Positions 36,548 to 46,500 of a stretch of DNA of 64,000 nucleotides are shown here, piece after piece. Source of the DNA: Ornithinimicrobium ciconiae (lineage in GTDB: Bacteria > Actinomycetota > Actinomycetes > Actinomycetales > Dermatophilaceae); assembly GCF_007197575.1 (NCBI RefSeq), contig NZ_CP041616.1, positions 1,984,001 through 2,048,000 of the forward strand. The letters run 5' to 3'. The notes under the pieces are model-generated. The model ran no database searches, was not told the origin of the DNA, and worked only from the letters and a program-made list of their open reading frames with translations. Position 1 is the stretch's first letter, and each line of letters begins with the position of its first letter. A program made the position numbers and the translations under genes.

Positions 36548-38509
36548 TCAGCGGACGACCTGGCGCAGCTGCCCGTCCGTGCGGCGGGTCCAGCCCCGGG
36601 AGTCCAGGTGCTCCAGCAGGGGCACGGCCACCCGCCGTGTCGTGTCGAGGGCCTGACGGGCGGCGCTGAGGGTGAACGGTTGCTCCAGGGCCGCGAGCTC
36701 GCGCATCGCCCGGGCGGGGCCGTCAGGCAGCAGGATGATGTCGCCGGGCAGGCGCAGGAGGCGATCGGCCCGGGCGGCAGCGGCCAGCTCGGTGGTGCCC
36801 AGTCCGAGCGAGGCCAGCTCATCGCGCTCCGGGGCGGCGAACGGCTCCTGGCGCAGCCGGTCCTCAAGGCTCGCGACCGCTTCCTCTGCCGCCCCGAGCC
36901 CGCCGGAGCCCGGTGCCCGCACGCGTCCGCCGCTGATCGTCAGGCCGGTGTCCTGTGCGAGGTGTCGCACCAGGTCGGGGACCAGCGGTGACAGGTCGTG
37001 GGGCAGAGTGCCCCCGTCCGTGCTCGGCCGCAGGTGATCGGGAAGGTCGAGTTCCCGGCCCGCCTCGGCCACCGGCACGCCATGACTCAGCGGCTGCTGC
37101 TCGTGGTGGTCACGCACGAAGCGGCTGAGGCGGGCGCTCCACAGGGTGAGCGCGTCGGGGTCGACCCACCACTGGCCGACCCGCACGGCACCCGTCGGCT
37201 CGGGCAGGCACAGCCTGGATAGGACGGAGGGGTGCTCGGCCGATCGGGACCGCACGCGCGTCATGGTGGCGGCGAAATGTGGGGTGGAGTCGGCCTCGGT
37301 GGTCGCGGCCCCGTCGCCGGCCAGTTCCGTGGCGCGTCGGCCTCCGTCGCCGGCCAGCTCCGCCGCGCGTCGGCGGCCGGCGCCCCGGCGCCGCAGCGGC
37401 AGGGGATCGACGTCGAGGATGCGCAGCGACCACAGGCGGCGGTCACCGGGGTCGCGCAGGATCGCCAGGTCACCCACGTGCCAGGGCAGCGAGACCTCTG
37501 TGGTGATCCGGGCGTAGCTGACCTCGACCACCGTGCCCGAGACTGGGGCATCACCATCACCAGCACCCATGAGCGGCCGAACATGCGCGGGCTGAGCTGC
37601 CGTCCCGACGTGCAGGATCGCCTCCGTGGGTGGAGTTGCCCGCTCCTGGCGGGAGTGCCCAAGGCCGGTGTCGACGGGCTCGAGGGAGACATCGATGACC
37701 TGCGCCTCGGCGTAGGCACCCGGGGTGACCAGCACGGAGGAGCGGCCGGCGACGTCGGTCTCCGTGCGGCGCAGGTTGACCGCGACCCGGGAGACCGGGC
37801 CCACCACGTCATGGGGCTGGTCCTCGCTCTGCAGTCCGCGGACGACGACCTCCCGCGACTGCTCACCAGAGAGCAGGGTCAGACGGTCACCGGTGTGCAG
37901 GGTGCCGGCACCGAGCGTGCCGGTTACCACGGTGCCGGCCCCGGAGATGGTGAACGAGCGGTCGCACCACAGGCGCGCCGGGGCCTGCGGGTCCGGGGCG
38001 GGCATCCGCCCCACGAGATCGTCCAAGGCCACGCGCAGGTCCTCGATCCCCTCACCGGTCGCCGCGGAGACGGTGCACGCCGGCAGGGCCAGGCCTGCCC
38101 CGGCGAGGTGCCGACTGGCCTCCACGCGGACGGCGTCCACGCGCTCGGGGTCCGCGAGGTCGCACCGGGTGAGCACGAGCAGACCGTCGCGGATGCCCAG
38201 GGCGCGGACGGCCGCGAGGTGCTCTGAGCTCTGGGCCTGCCACCCCTGGTCGGCAGCGACCACGAACACCACGGCGGCGGACGGTCCCAAACCCGAGAGC
38301 GTGGTTGCCACGAAGCGTTGGTGTCCGGGCACGTCCACGAAGGCGACGTCGGCACCGCCGGGCAGTTGCGTCCAGGCAAAGCCGAGCTCGATGCTCAGGC
38401 CGCGGGACTTCTCCTCCCCGAGCCGGTCGGGGTCCCGGCCGGTGAGCGCCCGCACCAGCGTCGACTTGCCGTGGTCGACGTGCCCCGCCGTGGCCAGCAC
38501 CCGCTTCAC
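36548..38509 (-). CDS. selB: Selenocysteine-specific translation elongation factor
   Basis: A 653-residue SelB. The GTPase domain starts VLATAGHVDHGKSTLVRALTG with G1, FVDVPGHQRFVATTL is G3, and VLTRCDLAD stands in place of NKxD. Two beta-barrel domains follow. The C-terminal half holds the winged helices that bind the SECIS hairpin of selenoprotein mRNA. Between barrel and winged helices (near residue 360) a short tandem duplication adds two RRAxELAGDG-like units. GTG 38509 follows GAAGGAG; the open frame upstream crosses the tRNA gene and is not used. It works with the neighbouring tRNA-Sec and SelD to decode UGA in fdhA. Confidence 0.95.
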   Translation of the reverse strand: MKRVLATAGHVDHGKSTLVRALTGRDPDRLGEEKSRGLSIELGFAWTQLPGGADVAFVDVPGHQRFVATTLSGLGPSAAVVFVVAADQGWQAQSSEHLAAVRALGIRDGLLVLTRCDLADPERVDAVRVEASRHLAGAGLALPACTVSAATGEGIEDLRVALDDLVGRMPAPDPQAPARLWCDRSFTISGAGTVVTGTLGAGTLHTGDRLTLLSGEQSREVVVRGLQSEDQPHDVVGPVSRVAVNLRRTETDVAGRSSVLVTPGAYAEAQVIDVSLEPVDTGLGHSRQERATPPTEAILHVGTAAQPAHVRPLMGAGDGDAPVSGTVVEVSYARITTEVSLPWHVGDLAILRDPGDRRLWSLRILDVDPLPLRRRGAGRRRAAELAGDGGRRATELAGDGAATTEADSTPHFAATMTRVRSRSAEHPSVLSRLCLPEPTGAVRVGQWWVDPDALTLWSARLSRFVRDHHEQQPLSHGVPVAEAGRELDLPDHLRPSTDGGTLPHDLSPLVPDLVRHLAQDTGLTISGGRVRAPGSGGLGAAEEAVASLEDRLRQEPFAAPERDELASLGLGTTELAAAARADRLLRLPGDIILLPDGPARAMRELAALEQPFTLSAARQALDTTRRVAVPLLEHLDSRGWTRRTDGQLRQVVR

Positions 38510-38549
38510 CCGGGCTCCTTCCCGCGCCGGGAGCACCCGGCATACGTGG

Positions 38550-38645
38550 TGGCGGAGGCGGACGGGAATCGAACCCGCCAGACCGAGATGCTCGGCCTCG
38601 CCGGTGTTGAAGACCGGGGGGCCCACCAGGAACCCAGACGCCTCC
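38550..38645 (-). tRNA. selC: tRNA-Sec (anticodon UCA)
   Basis: A 96-base gene on the minus strand. The acceptor arm GGAGGCG (38645-38639) pairs with CGCCTCC (38560-38554), followed by G and an encoded CCA. The anticodon stem CCGGT/ACCGG holds the loop CTTCAAC with anticodon TCA. The T arm has GGTTCGATTCC. The long variable arm CCGAGCATCTCGG and the overall length of about 95 are hallmarks of tRNA-Sec. It sits between selB and selD, 40 bases upstream of selB. Confidence 0.95.
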
Positions 38646-38705
38646 ACCCGGCAGCCTACCCGGGCCACCGGGCGCGACCGGAGTGCCAGGTGGCAGAGTT
38701 GGGCC

Positions 38706-39713
38706 ATGGACACCCTGCGACTGACCCAGTTCGCGCGCGGCGGTGGCTGCGCCTGCAAGATCCCGGCCGGGGAGCTCGAGCAGATCATCGGGGGACTGCA
38801 GGTCGTGCTGCCCGACCCGGCTGCCGAGGTGCTCGTCGGACTGGACGACGGTGACGACGCCGCTGCCGTCCGCATCGAGGGTGGGACGGCGCTGCTGTCC
38901 ACCGCGGACTTCTTCACCCCGGTGATCGACGATGCCTATGACTGGGGCCGGATCGCGGCGGCCAACGCGCTCTCCGACATCTATGCCATGGGCGGCACGC
39001 CGGTCATGGGCATCAACCTGGTGGCCTGGCCGCGGGAGGCGCTGCCGACCGAGCTGCTGCGCGAGGTGCTGCGCGGCGGTCTCGACGTCGCCGCACTGGC
39101 CAGCTGCCCCGTTCTGGGAGGCCACAGCATCGACGGGCCCGAGCCGATGTATGGCATGGCAGTCACCGGCACAGCCGACCCCGACCGGCTGATGCGCAAC
39201 GACGCGGCGCAGGCCGGGTTGCCGATCTCGTTGACCAAGCCGCTGGGGGTCGGGGTGCTCAACAACCGGCACAAGGCCACCGGTGAGGTGAGCCAGGAGG
39301 CCGTGGAGAGCATGACGGCGCTCAACCGGGACGCCTCCCTGGCTGCCCTCGCGGCGGGGATCCGGGCAGCCACAGATGTCACCGGCTTCGGCCTGTTGGG
39401 CCACCTCTACAAGATGTGCCGGGCCTCCAGCATCGCCGCCCGGATCGACGCCTCCGCCGTTCCGTATGTCGCCGGGGCCCGCGAGGCGCTGGCCGCCGGT
39501 CACGTGCCGGGCGGGTCCCGTCGCAACCTGGAGTGGGTCCGGCCCTCCCTGGCCGCTGTCTCCGGGATCAGCGAGGACGAGTTGATCCTGCTCGCCGACG
39601 CCCAGACCTCCGGCGGTCTCCTGGTCGTCGGTGAGATCCCCGGTGCCCCGGTGATCGGCGAGACCGTCTCCGCCGGAAGCCTGGGCGAGGGTGTGCTGAT
39701 CCAGGTCAGCTGA
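38706..39713 (+). CDS. selD: Selenide, water dikinase (selenophosphate synthetase)
   Basis: A 335-residue SelD, which makes selenophosphate from selenide and ATP for selenocysteine synthesis. The glycine-rich N-terminal loop GGGCACKIP has Cys and Lys at the catalytic positions (Cys form, not Sec). AIRS/PurM-type motifs follow: GDDAAAVR, DFFTPVIDDAYDWGRIAAANALSDIYAMGG, LGGHSIDGPEPMYG and ATDVTGFGLLGHL. ATG 38706 has no ribosome site; CAGAGT six bases upstream may be a leaderless -10. It is divergent from tRNA-Sec and selB, as often in actinobacterial sel clusters. selA is absent from the window. Confidence 0.95.
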   Translation: MDTLRLTQFARGGGCACKIPAGELEQIIGGLQVVLPDPAAEVLVGLDDGDDAAAVRIEGGTALLSTADFFTPVIDDAYDWGRIAAANALSDIYAMGGTPVMGINLVAWPREALPTELLREVLRGGLDVAALASCPVLGGHSIDGPEPMYGMAVTGTADPDRLMRNDAAQAGLPISLTKPLGVGVLNNRHKATGEVSQEAVESMTALNRDASLAALAAGIRAATDVTGFGLLGHLYKMCRASSIAARIDASAVPYVAGAREALAAGHVPGGSRRNLEWVRPSLAAVSGISEDELILLADAQTSGGLLVVGEIPGAPVIGETVSAGSLGEGVLIQVS

Positions 39714-39745
39714 TCTCACCGGTCACGCTGGTCACCCGGCGGCGG

Positions 39746-41125
39746 TCAGGTGGTGGCGGGTGCAGTGCCCGGGTGCTTCGGCGGCTTGGCGATGAACGGC
39801 AGGACCGCACCGGCCAGAGCCATGATGCCGACCACGGTGTAGCCCAGGACGTAGGCTCCGTCCGCGCCGACCAGCCAGGAGATCAGCATCGGCCCGATGA
39901 TGCCGCCGATGGACCAGCCGACCAGCATCAGACCATAGATCGCACCGGCGTGCTTGACGCCGAAGAAGTCACCCGCGGTGGACGGCATCGTGCCGAAGGC
40001 GCCGCCGTAGCAGGTGTAGATGACGGCGGCGAGGATGTAGAAGAGCGCGGCATTGCCGGCGTGAGGGATCGCGAGCAGGGCCACGCCCTGGATCACGAGG
40101 ATGCCCAGGAAGGCTGGCATCCGCCCGATCTTGTCGGAGATGCCTGCCCACAGGATGCGGCCACCACCGTTGAACAGCCCCATGACTCCCACCAACGTCG
40201 CCGCGCCCGCAGCGGTGAAGCCGGCCACGTCCGTGGCCGTGTCCGCCGCGATGGAGATCAGGGAGATGCCGGCGCTGACGGAGATGGTCAGGATCAGGGT
40301 GAGCAGATACCACTGCGGCGTGCTGAGGGCTTCCTTGGGGGTGAAGTCGTGTCCGGCGGCGTTGCGTGCCGCGGGCGCAGGCTCCGAGGTGGTCCGCGTG
40401 TCCTGTGCGCCGACCGTGTGTGCGGCAGGGTCCGCACTGTCGTCGGAAGCCAGGGCCGCGGCGGGCGCGGCAGCACTGGGCACCGTGTAGCCCTCAGGCG
40501 GGTTGCGGAAGACCGACGCGCCCAGGACCCCGGCGATCAGGTAGGCGACGCCGAGCCAGAGGAAGACCTTCGTGGGGTACTGCTGGTAGTCGGCGCTGCC
40601 GGCGATCATCTGCTGAGCCAGGGGAGAGGTGATGACCGCACCGAAGCCGAACCCACCGACCGCGATGCCGGTAATGAGACCGCGCTTGTCGGGGAACCAC
40701 TTCTGGAGCATCGCGATCGGCACGATGTAGGCCAGGCCGAGACCGAACCCGCCGAGCACGCCATAACCCAGGATGAGCATCCACAGGTCGGACGCGTCGC
40801 GGGTGAAGCTGGCCAGCATGATGCCCAGCGAGTAGATCGTGACGCCGACGAGGGCAACGATGCGGGGTCCGCGCTTGTCCTGCGCGCGGCCACCGAGGAA
40901 GCTGCCGACAAAGATCATCCCGATGGCGACGGTGAACGGCAACGTCGCCTGCACCGGGGTGAGCTCGATCGCCGACGGGTCGGCCTGGATCGCCTTGCTG
41001 AAGGTGCTCCACGCATAGACGGCGCCGATGGCAAGCTGCACGAGCACGCCCCCCGCGAGAATGAGGAGGCGGTTTCCCCCCGCCGTGGTGGCCGGTGACT
41101 GGCTGGTGTCCGGTGTCGTGGCCAT
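39746..41125 (-). CDS. OFA-family MFS transporter (oxalate/formate antiporter type)
   Basis: A 459-residue MFS protein of the oxalate/formate antiporter family. The start NRLLILAGGVLVQLAIGAVYAWSTFSKAI is the family signature, followed by GGRAQDKRGPRIVAL and AMLQKWFPDKRGLITGIAVGGFGFGA. A charged central loop of about 60 residues separates the halves. Being the last gene of the formate dehydrogenase operon, formate or a related acid is the likely substrate. ATG 41125 follows TAGGAG by five bases; that TAG is also the stop codon of the previous gene, so the two are coupled. Confidence 0.9.
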   Translation of the reverse strand: MATTPDTSQSPATTAGGNRLLILAGGVLVQLAIGAVYAWSTFSKAIQADPSAIELTPVQATLPFTVAIGMIFVGSFLGGRAQDKRGPRIVALVGVTIYSLGIMLASFTRDASDLWMLILGYGVLGGFGLGLAYIVPIAMLQKWFPDKRGLITGIAVGGFGFGAVITSPLAQQMIAGSADYQQYPTKVFLWLGVAYLIAGVLGASVFRNPPEGYTVPSAAAPAAALASDDSADPAAHTVGAQDTRTTSEPAPAARNAAGHDFTPKEALSTPQWYLLTLILTISVSAGISLISIAADTATDVAGFTAAGAATLVGVMGLFNGGGRILWAGISDKIGRMPAFLGILVIQGVALLAIPHAGNAALFYILAAVIYTCYGGAFGTMPSTAGDFFGVKHAGAIYGLMLVGWSIGGIIGPMLISWLVGADGAYVLGYTVVGIMALAGAVLPFIAKPPKHPGTAPATT

Positions 41126-41133
41126 GCGCACTC

Positions 41134-42309
41134 CTATCGCACGGTGACCGTGCTGTCGTGGATGGTGCCAGCCGCTCGGCGCTCCTCCAGGCGTCGCTTC
41201 TGTGGGCCGACGGTGTACTTCGGGTCACGGGCGGACTCCATGCCTGCGTCCACCACGCCGAATCGGGTCAGGGCCGAGGCACCGGCCAGCGCCAGGCCGG
41301 AGGCGACGGCGACCACGCGGCTGCGTCCGGCCAGCAGGGTGCCCAGACCGCCAGCGATGGTCAGTGCCTTGGCCAGCCGCAGCTTCGTGCCCGCTGGTCC
41401 GGTGGTGGTCGGCTCGTCGAGCTCCAGGTCCTCGAGGTGCTCCTCGAGACGGTGCATGGCCACGAGATCCGCCGCCACTCCCAGCAGTGCGAACCGGCGG
41501 GCCGGGCCGGCCTGCTCGGTCGGGGTGAGCACCATCTGCACGCCGGCGGACGCCATCGCGGCCGACCCGACGAAGACAAAGGGCAGCTGACGCCGGGCCT
41601 CGAACCACACCGGCGTCACCGTGTCGGAGAGCAGGACCGCGGTGTAGGCCGCCAGGGGTGGGGCGAAGAAGGCCTGGCCGGCGGCCGCCGGTGCGTCGAC
41701 CGCTTCGAGCAGCCGGGCCAGGGTGCCGACCACGCCACGCTCTGGCAGTGGGAGGAGGCGCGCGACCTCGGTGGCGGTCGTCACGCCGGTGAAGGCCGCA
41801 TAGCCGGACAGGATCCAGGTGCCGACCGACATGGGTGAGGTGAGCTTGACCGTGCGCATCATGTTGAGGAAGCGCTCGGGCCGGCCCAGGTCGGCCACCA
41901 GGAAGGCACCACTCATCGCCACCCCCGTCATCGCGGTGAGGCGGCTGTTGCGACGCAGCAGCTCCCGACCGGTGGCTGCCGCGCCGGTGGCGATGAGACC
42001 GGAGCCGGCCGCGATACCCCCGACGAACAGGTAGGCCGGGATCTTGTAGTCCCACGGCACAGGCTTGATGACGGCGCGCCCGTAGTAGCTGGAGAACTCC
42101 GCGTCGGGGACGGCCGGGGCCTCGCGGCGGCCCCCACCGTCACGGTTGAGCCAGCTGGTGCCGCCCCTGGCGGCGCCGCGGCTGCCCTTGGCGACGCCCC
42201 GGGCCGCGTCAGAGACCGCCCCGGTCACGGCACCGCGGACGCCGCTGCGGCGGCGTCGTCGGCCACCCTCGTCAGGTGGCCGGTAGCTGTCGAAGGGGGA
42301 GGTGGTCAC
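41134..42309 (-). CDS. NrfD/PsrC-type membrane subunit of formate dehydrogenase
   Basis: A 391-residue membrane protein of the NrfD/polysulfide-reductase family, with about eight membrane segments from residue 75 on. Typical sequence is VPWDYKIPAYLFVGGIAAGSGLIATG and VADLGRPERFLNMMRTVKLTSPMSVGTWIL. The N-terminal 70 residues are Arg/Gly-rich and cytosolic. NrfD proteins bind quinone and bind no heme, so this enzyme differs from FdnI-type cytochrome b systems. It should pass electrons from the Fe-S subunit to menaquinone. GTG 42309 overlaps the previous stop (GTGA) after GGAGGG. Confidence 0.9.
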   Translation of the reverse strand: MTTSPFDSYRPPDEGGRRRRRSGVRGAVTGAVSDAARGVAKGSRGAARGGTSWLNRDGGGRREAPAVPDAEFSSYYGRAVIKPVPWDYKIPAYLFVGGIAAGSGLIATGAAATGRELLRRNSRLTAMTGVAMSGAFLVADLGRPERFLNMMRTVKLTSPMSVGTWILSGYAAFTGVTTATEVARLLPLPERGVVGTLARLLEAVDAPAAAGQAFFAPPLAAYTAVLLSDTVTPVWFEARRQLPFVFVGSAAMASAGVQMVLTPTEQAGPARRFALLGVAADLVAMHRLEEHLEDLELDEPTTTGPAGTKLRLAKALTIAGGLGTLLAGRSRVVAVASGLALAGASALTRFGVVDAGMESARDPKYTVGPQKRRLEERRAAGTIHDSTVTVR

Positions 42310-43502
42310 CGTCGCCCTCCCAGGAAGGCCAGCGCCCCGGCTGCCAGCAGACCGGTCCCGGCCCAGCCCGCCGCGCGGAACATCTCGGCCAGCTTGGAGG
42401 TGGCACAGACCGGGTCCGGGGGCAGCCCATAGACCTCCGGCTCGTCGAGCAGCAGGAAGACCGAGCCGGTCCCGCCGACACCGTCGTCGTCGTTGGCGCC
42501 ATAGAGCCGCGCCTCGGTGAAGCCCTGCTCGTGGAGTTGGACGACCCGATGCTTCGCGGCGGTCACCATGTCCTCGCGGGCCCCGAACTGGATCGAGGTG
42601 GTCGGGCAGGTCTGGGCGCAGGCGGGCGTCTGGTCGTGGCTGAGACGGTCGTAGCAGAGCGTGCACTTCTGGGCGACACCGACATTGGGGACGTGGCCGT
42701 CACCGCGCACCGACACCGAGGCGTCGGTGCGGCGCTCGATGACCCCGAAGGGACAGGCCCCGACGCAGTAGCCGCAGCCGTTGCAGATGTCGTCCTGGAC
42801 CACGACCGTGCCGTGCTCGCTGCGGAAGAGCGCGCCCGTCGGGCAGACGTCCAGACACCCGGCGTGCGTGCAGTGCTTGCAGACGTCGGAGGCCATCAAC
42901 CAGCGGAACTCCGGCAGCGGACCCACCATCGGGATGCCGTCGACCGTGGTGCCCAGACCACCACCCGCGGACAGCGGGTCGGCGCCGTTCTCGACAGCCT
43001 CCTTCTCCGAGAGCAGGTCACCGAGGGAGGGACCACCGTGCTCCGGCGGCGCCGGCAGCGTCCCGTAACCCGCGGGAGCCCCACCAATTTGCGAGTGGTT
43101 TTGCGGGTCTGGCCCGTCTTTTCGTAGTGGTTTTGTCGATCCGCCGCCCGGCGCCTCGGGTGCGGGGGAGGCAGAGCCGACGGTCGGCATACCCAGATCG
43201 ACCAGGCGGCGCCCGGACTCGCGGGCGGCCTCGATGCGGTTTTTGCTCTGCTCCACGAAGGCGACGTGGCGCCAGGTGCTCGCGCCCAGGTCGCCGGTGT
43301 TGTCGTAGGAGTTGCCGGTGAGATCCAGGCTCCCGTCCATCGGCAGGGCGTTCCACTCCTTGCACGCCACCTCACAGGCCTTGCAGCCGATGCAGATCGA
43401 GGTGTCGGTGAAGAAGCCCTTGCGGCTGGGCGGCTCCTCCCACCCCGCGTCCGCGGCGGGGTCCGTGCGTCCGGCGAGTTGGCGGGCGAGATAACCCATC
43501 AC
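42306..43502 (-). CDS. fdhB: Formate dehydrogenase Fe-S (beta) subunit
   Basis: A 398-residue four-cluster ferredoxin-like subunit. The Cys groups are CIGCKACEVACKEW near residue 38, CKHCTHAGCLDVCP, CNGCGYCVGACPFG, and CTLCYDRLSHDQTPACAQTCP, matching four [4Fe-4S] clusters as in FdnH. A single hydrophobic segment at the C-terminus (GTGLLAAGALAFLGG) would anchor it. Residues about 120-143 (STKPLRKDGPDPQNHSQIGG) are encoded by copy B of the dispersed repeat and sit in a Pro/Gly-rich loop with no Cys. GTG 43502 overlaps the fdhA stop; ATG 43499 right after is an alternative. Confidence 0.93.
   Translation of the reverse strand: MMGYLARQLAGRTDPAADAGWEEPPSRKGFFTDTSICIGCKACEVACKEWNALPMDGSLDLTGNSYDNTGDLGASTWRHVAFVEQSKNRIEAARESGRRLVDLGMPTVGSASPAPEAPGGGSTKPLRKDGPDPQNHSQIGGAPAGYGTLPAPPEHGGPSLGDLLSEKEAVENGADPLSAGGGLGTTVDGIPMVGPLPEFRWLMASDVCKHCTHAGCLDVCPTGALFRSEHGTVVVQDDICNGCGYCVGACPFGVIERRTDASVSVRGDGHVPNVGVAQKCTLCYDRLSHDQTPACAQTCPTTSIQFGAREDMVTAAKHRVVQLHEQGFTEARLYGANDDDGVGGTGSVFLLLDEPEVYGLPPDPVCATSKLAEMFRAAGWAGTGLLAAGALAFLGGRR
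43083..43143 (-). repeat. Dispersed 32-bp repeat, copy B (inside fdhB)
   Basis: On the plus strand AGTGGTTT blocks begin at 43094 and 43126, exactly 32 apart. On the coding strand each block is AAACCACT and the first is followed by ACGAAAAGACGGG and a CGGG/CCCG hairpin. The frame of fdhB stays open through it. Confidence 0.85.
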
Positions 43503-46500
43503 TGGTCTCCATCCACGTCGGGGGGCGGGGCGTCACCAGCAGCGTTCTCCCGGAGCCCGGTGGCCTCGGACGAGACGTCCGAGAGACGCTGGCTGCCGGT
43601 CTCGGTCGTGGAGCCCGCGCGGGACTGATACTCGGCCACCAGCCGCAGCAAGGCCTCGCCGCGGGGGCGACGACCAGGCTGTATGTCGCACGAGCCCACC
43701 TTGGACTCCTGGATCTGGACGTTGGGGTCCAGCACGATGCCGAGCAGGTCATTGGCGCCGTCGCCCTCGACCACCGCGTCGCCGCCGACACCCCAGTGGT
43801 AGGGCAGACCGATCTGGTGGACGGTGTGCCCCTTGATCGTCAGCGGGGTCATCCGCTGGGTCACCAGCACCCGGGCCTCGATGGCACTGCGTGCGGAGAT
43901 GATCGTGGCCCACTCGCCGTTGGTCAGGCCGCGCTCGGCCGCCAGCTCGGGGGAGATCTCACAGAACATCTCCGGCTGCAGCTCGGAGAGGTAGGGCAGC
44001 CACCGGCTCATCCCACCGGCCGTGTGGTGCTCGGTCAGCCGGTAGGTCGTGAACACGTAGGGGTAGACCTCAGACCCGGGCTCGGTGCCCGACGGTGCCC
44101 ACAGGTTGTCCTTGCGCGGGTAGATCAGCCGGCTCGGGTTGCTCTGCTGGGGATAGAGCGGGTTGGGGATCGGCGACTCGTGCGCCTCGTAGTGGGTCGG
44201 CAGCGGACCGTCGACCATGCCCTTGGGAGCAAACAGCCAGCCCTTGCCATCGGCCTGCATGATGAACGGGTCGTCGCCCGCGATCGCGGCAGGACCGCCG
44301 ATGTCGGGGTCGGGTCGGAACGAGGGGTCCCGGTCGACCGGGAAGTCCGGCACGTCCTTGCCGACCCACTTGCGCTGGTCCTCGTCCCACCAGACATATT
44401 TCTTGCGCTCGCTCCACGGCTTGCCCTGGGGGTCCGCCGAGGCCCGGTTGTAGAGGATCCGCCGGTTCATCGGCCAGGCCCAGCCCCACTCAGCGGCGGT
44501 CTCGTCCTGCTCCGAGCCGGGGACCCGGTTGTCGGAGCGGTTGACCCCGCCGGCGAAGACGCCGGTGTAGATCCAGCACCCGCCGGAGGTCGACCCGTCG
44601 GCCTTCATGTCGGCGAACTTGTCGAGCAGCTGCCCCGCGCGCTCACCGGTCAGGTGATAGCCGTTGATCTCCTTCAGGACGGCCTCCCCGCTGGGCTCGC
44701 CGTGCTCGTCGACCGGGTAGTCCCAGGTCAGGTCGAGCAGGGGGCGGTCGCGCTCGTCGGTCGAGCCCGCCAGGCGCTCCCGGATGCGGTTGCCCAGGTC
44801 GTAGAAGAACTCCAGCTCGCTGCGGGCGTCGCCCGGTGGCTGCACCGCCTGGTGGCGCCACTGCAGCATCCGCTGGGTCTGGGTGAACGTCCCCGACTTC
44901 TCCACGTGGTTGGCCGCGGGGAAGAAGAAGACCTCGGTGTCGATGTCTTCGGTGCGCAGCTCACCGGTGGCGATCTCGGGGGAGTCCTTCCAGAAGGTCG
45001 CGGTCTCGATGAGCTGGAAGTCACGCACCACGACCCACTTCAGGTGGGTCAGCGCCATCCGCTGCATCTTGCCGTGAGCCGACCCGACCGCGGGGTTCTG
45101 CCCCAGGACGAAGTAGCCCTCGACCTCGTCGTCCAGCATGGCCATGGCCGTCTGGTAGGTGCCGTGGGCACCGGTCAGCTTGGGCAGGTAGTCGAAACAG
45201 AAGTCGTTCTCGGGCGTGGCCGCGTCGCCCCACCAGGCCTTGAGCAGGCTGGCGGTGTAGGCGTCGGCCTCGGTCCAGAAACCCTTCTGCAGCGGCGAGG
45301 AGATCGTGGACAGGTAGTCCTGCAGGTTGTCGTGCTCACCGGCCATCGGCATCGGCAGGTAGCCCGGCAGGATGTTGAACAGCGTCGGGATATCGGTGGA
45401 GCCCTGGATGCTGGCGTGCCCGCGCAGGGCCATGATCCCGCCACCGGGGCGGCCCATGTTGCCCATCAGCAGTTGCAGGATCGCGGCGGTGCGGATGAAC
45501 TGCGCGCCCAGGCTGTGCTGGGTCCAGCCGAGGGCGTAGGCGAAGCAGGTCGTCCGCTCCCGGCCGGAGTTGTCGGTCAGCGCTCGGGCCACCTCGTCGA
45601 ACAGCTCGACCGGGATGCCGCAGACCTCCTGGACCATCTCGGGGGTGTAGCGCGAGTAGTGGCGCTTGAGGATCTGGAAGACCGAGCGCGGGTGCTGCAG
45701 GGTCTCATCCCGCACCACGTTGGCGTGCTCGAGCGCTGCCCCGGCCGCGCCGAGCTCGTCCCCGGCGGCACGGGCCCGCTGGCTGGCCCCGGACTCGTCG
45801 TCACCGTCAGGCTCCTGGATCTGACCGTCCCCCATTTCCGTAGCGGTTTCGCTGGCGGAACCCGCATTTTTGTCGGGGTTTTGCGGGTCCATCTTCTCGG
45901 CATACGACCAGGAGGAGGTGTCGTAGGTGCCGGTCTCGGGGTCGAACCCGGAGAAGAGACCGCCCAGGTCCTCGGTGTCGACGAACTTCTCGTTGATCAG
46001 GGTCGCGGCGTTGGTGTAGGCGACGACGTAGTCATGGAAGTAGAGGTCCTTGCTCAGCACGTGGTTGATCAGGGCGCCCAGCAGCACGACATCCGTGCCG
46101 GCGCGCAGCGGGACGTGCGTGTCAGCGATCGCCGAGGTGCGGGTGAAGCGCGGGTCGACGTGGATGATCCGCGCGCCCTTGGCCTTGGCCTCCGAGACCC
46201 ACTGGAACCCCACCGGATGGCACTCGGCCATGTTGGAGCCCTGGATGATGACGCAGTCGGCATTGGCCATGTCCTGCAGGGACTGGGTGGCGCCGCCACG
46301 ACCGAACGAGGATCCCAGACTGGGAACCGTGGAACTGTGTCAAATGCGTGCTTGGTTCTCGATCTGGATCGCCCCGGAAGCCGTGTAGAGCTTCTTCATC
46401 AAATAGTTTTCCTCGTTGTCGAGGGTGGCTCCCCCGAGCGAGGCGATGCCCATCGTGCGGCGCACGCGGTGGCCCTTGTCGTCGAACTCCTGCCACTTGT

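Noticed and set aside
38510..38917. N-terminal extension of SelB
   Set aside because: It would read through tRNA-Sec; SelB sequence begins at GTG 38509 with a ribosome site.
46340..46342. Stop codon splitting fdhA into two genes or a pseudogene
   Set aside because: The flanking protein matches the selenocysteine site, a SECIS hairpin follows, and the sel genes are adjacent.
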